A DNA stretch of 64,000 bases from Paracoccus liaowanqingii (lineage in GTDB: Bacteria > Pseudomonadota > Alphaproteobacteria > Rhodobacterales > Rhodobacteraceae): contig NZ_CP038439.1 of the NCBI RefSeq assembly GCF_004683865.2, positions 2,978,001-3,042,000 of the forward strand, given 5' to 3'. This document shows positions 61,840-64,000 of this stretch, piece after piece. A model generated the notes under the pieces. That model worked only from the letters and a program-made list of their open reading frames with translations, searched no databases and was not told the DNA's origin. Position numbers and translations under genes: made by a program. The number at the start of each line of letters is the position of its first letter. Within the stretch, counting starts at the first letter, position 1.

Positions 61840-62792
61840 TCGTCCAGCGCGGGCTGGCGCAGCGCCTCGGCCTGATCCTCGTCATAGAACAGGGTCGTGG
61901 CGGGGCGCGGCAGGTCGCGCATGACCTGCGGCCAGTCGGCCTGCGGCAGCTTGGCAGGCAGCGACCAGTTGGCCAGCGGGATCGTGGCTTGGAACTCGGG
62001 CGTCAGGATCCAGTCCATGAAGGCCTGCGCCAGGTCAGGCTGGTCGGTTCCGGCGACCTGCGCGGCCAGCTCGGCCATCAGGTAATGCCCCTCGGGAAAG
62101 ATCGCGGCGACCTTGGTCGCGTCATCCTCGGCGGCGATGTGATAGGCGGGCGAGGTGGTGAAGGACAGCACCATGTCGGCCTCGCCATCGGTGAACAGGC
62201 CATAGGCCTCGGACCAGCCGCGCGTCACCGTCAGGATCTTGGGCGCCAGCTTCTCCCACGCGGCGCCGGCCTCGTCGCCATAGACCTGCTTGACCCACAA
62301 CAGCAGCGCCAGCCCCGAGATCGAGCTGCGTGGGTCCTGGATCACGATCTGCAGATCGTCGGGCGCGTCCAGCAGCTCGGCAAAGCTGGCGGGCGGGGTC
62401 TCCAGCCGGGTCGCGTCATAGACGAAGGCCGTCTCACTCCAGTTGTAGGGCAGGAAGACGGGATCGGTCCAATCGACCGGCAGCGACATGTCGGAGGTGT
62501 CCTGCCCATGCGGCGCGAAGAGGCCCGAGGCCCGCGCCCGCGCCGTCACGTCGGTGTTCAGGCCGAAGACCACGTCGGCCTGCGTCCCCTCGCCCTCCAT
62601 CAGGATGCGGGGCAGGATGTCGCCGGTCACGAATTGCAGGTCGCAGTCGCAGATCGCCTCGAACCCCTGTTCGATCGCGGGGCCGGGGCCCCATTCGCTG
62701 GCGACATAATCGCTGGCATAGACGGTCAGCACGCGGTCCTGCGCGATGGCGGGGCCCGCCACCAGCAGCGCGGGGATCAGGAAAAATCTCAT
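61818..62792 (-). CDS. thiB: Thiamine-binding periplasmic protein
   Basis: A 324-residue periplasmic protein with a signal peptide (residues 1-17, cleavage after AIA before QD). Family traits include LTVYASDYVASEWGPG near the N-terminus, VFGLNTDVTARARASGLFAP and WTDPVFLPYNWSETAFVYD. ATG 62792 follows AAGGAGG. It is the first gene of thiBPQ and is preceded by a TPP riboswitch. Confidence 0.96.
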   Translation of the reverse strand: MRFFLIPALLVAGPAIAQDRVLTVYASDYVASEWGPGPAIEQGFEAICDCDLQFVTGDILPRILMEGEGTQADVVFGLNTDVTARARASGLFAPHGQDTSDMSLPVDWTDPVFLPYNWSETAFVYDATRLETPPASFAELLDAPDDLQIVIQDPRSSISGLALLLWVKQVYGDEAGAAWEKLAPKILTVTRGWSEAYGLFTDGEADMVLSFTTSPAYHIAAEDDATKVAAIFPEGHYLMAELAAQVAGTDQPDLAQAFMDWILTPEFQATIPLANWSLPAKLPQADWPQVMRDLPRPATTLFYDEDQAEALRQPALDEWQRALR

Positions 62793-62832
62793 GTCGCCTC
62801 CTTGTTTCATCAGTGAAAGAAGGGACATGCCG

Positions 62833-62914
62833 CACCTTCCCTCCGCCGGGCCTAGCCGGATCAGGTTCAACGGGTCCGCTGTCGCGTCTCAGCCCTAATG
62901 GGCGCCCCGAGGTG
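62833..62914 (-). ncRNA. TPP riboswitch (THI element) controlling thiBPQ
   Basis: On the minus strand the conserved blocks are present in order: GGGGCGCCC, GGGCTGAGA, ACCCGTTGAACCTGATCCGG and GGCGGAGGGAA, closed by a CACCT/AGGTG stem. This is the thiamine pyrophosphate aptamer. It ends about 40 bases before the thiB start, near the ribosome site, so it likely represses transport when TPP is high. Confidence 0.95.
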
Positions 62915-62966
62915 CCCTTGAATGTAGGCATTTCACCGACCCGCGCAAGCGGCTAGAACGTCCATC

Positions 62967-64000
62967 ATGACACAGGACCCCCACGACCCGCCGACGCCCA
63001 TGATGGCGCAATATCTGGCGATCCGCGCGGCCAATCCCGGCGCGCTGCTGTTCTATCGCATGGGCGATTTCTACGAGATGTTCTTCGACGACGCGGTCGC
63101 CGCCGCCAGCGCACTGGACATCGCCCTGACCAAGCGCGGCACGCATGAGGGCCAGCCCATCCCCATGTGCGGCGTGCCGGTCCATGCGTCCGAGGGGTAT
63201 CTGCTGACGCTGATCCGCAAGGGGTTCCGCGTGGCCATCGCCGAGCAGATGGAGGACCCCGCCGAGGCCCGCAAGCGCGGGTCCAAATCCGTGGTCGCCC
63301 GCGACGTGGTGCGGCTGGTGACGCCCGGCACCCTGACCGAGGAATCCCTGCTGGAGGCGCGGCGCCACAACTATCTTGCCGCCTTCGCCCAGGTGCGCGA
63401 CGAGGGCGCGCTGGCCTGGGTCGACATCTCGACCGGGGCGTTTCAGGTCATGGACTGCCCCCTGCCCCGGCTGGCGCCCGAACTGGCGCGCCTGGCCCCG
63501 CGCGAGGTTCTGGCCTGCGACCGGGGCTTGGACGAGGTGGTCGGCGATGCCGGCGCCGCGCTGACAGACCTGCATGCCAGCGCCTTCGACAGCGGGGCGG
63601 GGGCGCGGCGGCTCTGCGCCCTCTACGGCGTGGAGACGCTGGACGGGTTCGGCCAGTTCTCGCGCCCCGAACTGGCGGCGATGGGCGCCATCGTCGATTA
63701 TCTGGACATGACCCAAAAGGGCAAGCTGCCCCTTCTGTGCCCTCCGGTCCGCGAAAAGGCCGGGGGCGCGATGCAGATCGATGCGGCCACCCGGCGCAAT
63801 CTGGAACTGACGCAGGCGCTGTCGGGCGGGCGAGACGGCTCGCTGCTGTCGGCCATCGACCGCACCGTGACCGCGCCGGGCGCGCGGCTGCTGGAACGCC
63901 GCATCAGCGCGCCGTCGCGCGATCTGGCGCTGATCCACGCGCGTCATGATGCGGTGGCGGGGCTGGCGGGCGATCCGCGCCTGATGGCCGACCTGCGCAC
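62967..64000 (+). CDS. mutS: DNA mismatch repair protein MutS, 3' end beyond window
   Basis: The first 344 codons of MutS. The mismatch-recognition domain is visible ([20 protein letters not shown] then [16 protein letters not shown], with the Phe-Tyr-Glu that contacts the mispair), then the connector domain and the start of the lever region. The frame is open at the window end; roughly 530 residues, including the ATPase, are missing. ATG 62967 is the first start in frame. The opposite-strand neighbour is the TPP riboswitch, 52 bases away. Confidence 0.97.
   Translation, partial: MTQDPHDPPTPMMAQYLAIRAANPGALLFYRMGDFYEMFFDDAVAAASALDIALTKRGTHEGQPIPMCGVPVHASEGYLLTLIRKGFRVAIAEQMEDPAEARKRGSKSVVARDVVRLVTPGTLTEESLLEARRHNYLAAFAQVRDEGALAWVDISTGAFQVMDCPLPRLAPELARLAPREVLACDRGLDEVVGDAGAALTDLHASAFDSGAGARRLCALYGVETLDGFGQFSRPELAAMGAIVDYLDMTQKGKLPLLCPPVREKAGGAMQIDAATRRNLELTQALSGGRDGSLLSAIDRTVTAPGARLLERRISAPSRDLALIHARHDAVAGLAGDPRLMADLR

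Overview
The window is a stretch of high-G+C alphaproteobacterial chromosome, most likely from Rhodobacteraceae and probably Paracoccus or a close relative. This is inferred from the protein families, the LexA box of the form GTTC-N7-GTTC, a gltD-orf-gltB arrangement, a complex I NDUFA9-like gene, a cyanide-insensitive type bd oxidase operon, and an intergenic repeat built on TTCATCTTGG. Genes are packed tightly on both strands. Many neighbours overlap by 1-22 bases (ATGA or GTGA junctions). There is no phage, IS element or CRISPR array.

Layout: 1-6136 (minus) carries glutamate synthase, with gltB cut by the window edge, a putative exported protein, and gltD. 6286-8072 (minus) has uppP and an NDUFA9-like dehydrogenase. 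At 8283-8408 a tRNA-Leu(CAG) ends in a large shared terminator that also faces an SOS-controlled orphan imuA. 9362-13097 holds a haem-handling protein (hmuS), a tartrate/malate-type dehydrogenase and a TerC membrane protein with an apparent frameshift. 13330-19083 encodes one 1,917-residue protein combining a transglutaminase-like region, an SF1 helicase and a Vsr-like nuclease. 19335-27156 is a peptide ABC transporter operon with an embedded gamma-glutamyltransferase and a GntR/FadR regulator that has a strong palindrome at its start. After two small unknown genes, a paralogous solute-binding protein lies at 28778-30283.

30498-33411 has serC, preceded by two leader hairpins, and serA. 33482-35095 has a phosphatase, a CreA protein and hspQ. 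35124-35962 has an STAS/HATPase regulatory pair. 36293-42457 carries a circularly permuted ATP-grasp protein, an alpha-E protein, a transglutaminase and the proteasome-like protease Anbu. This is a known but poorly understood gene set, split here by an opposing Tat-exported nucleotidase. 42628-51032 has malic enzyme, the tRNA hydroxylase TrhO, an SLC13 anion transporter, pncA-pncB for NAD salvage and a Pit phosphate transporter. 51029-53836 is an overlapping minus-strand cluster (Nudix, ArfB, nitrilase-like hydrolase, acetyltransferase, SnoaL-like). 53982-59617 has a phosphohexomutase, small membrane proteins, a LysE exporter and the bd oxidase operon with a 34-residue third gene. 59628-62914 (minus) is thiBPQ under a clear TPP riboswitch, and 62967-64000 is the start of mutS.

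Most of the window is housekeeping metabolism. The least conventional parts are the Anbu/ATP-grasp/alpha-E/transglutaminase set, the giant helicase-nuclease, the orphan SOS-regulated imuA, and a dispersed intergenic repeat present in three copies. All assignments come from reading the sequence and recalled family knowledge; no database search was run.
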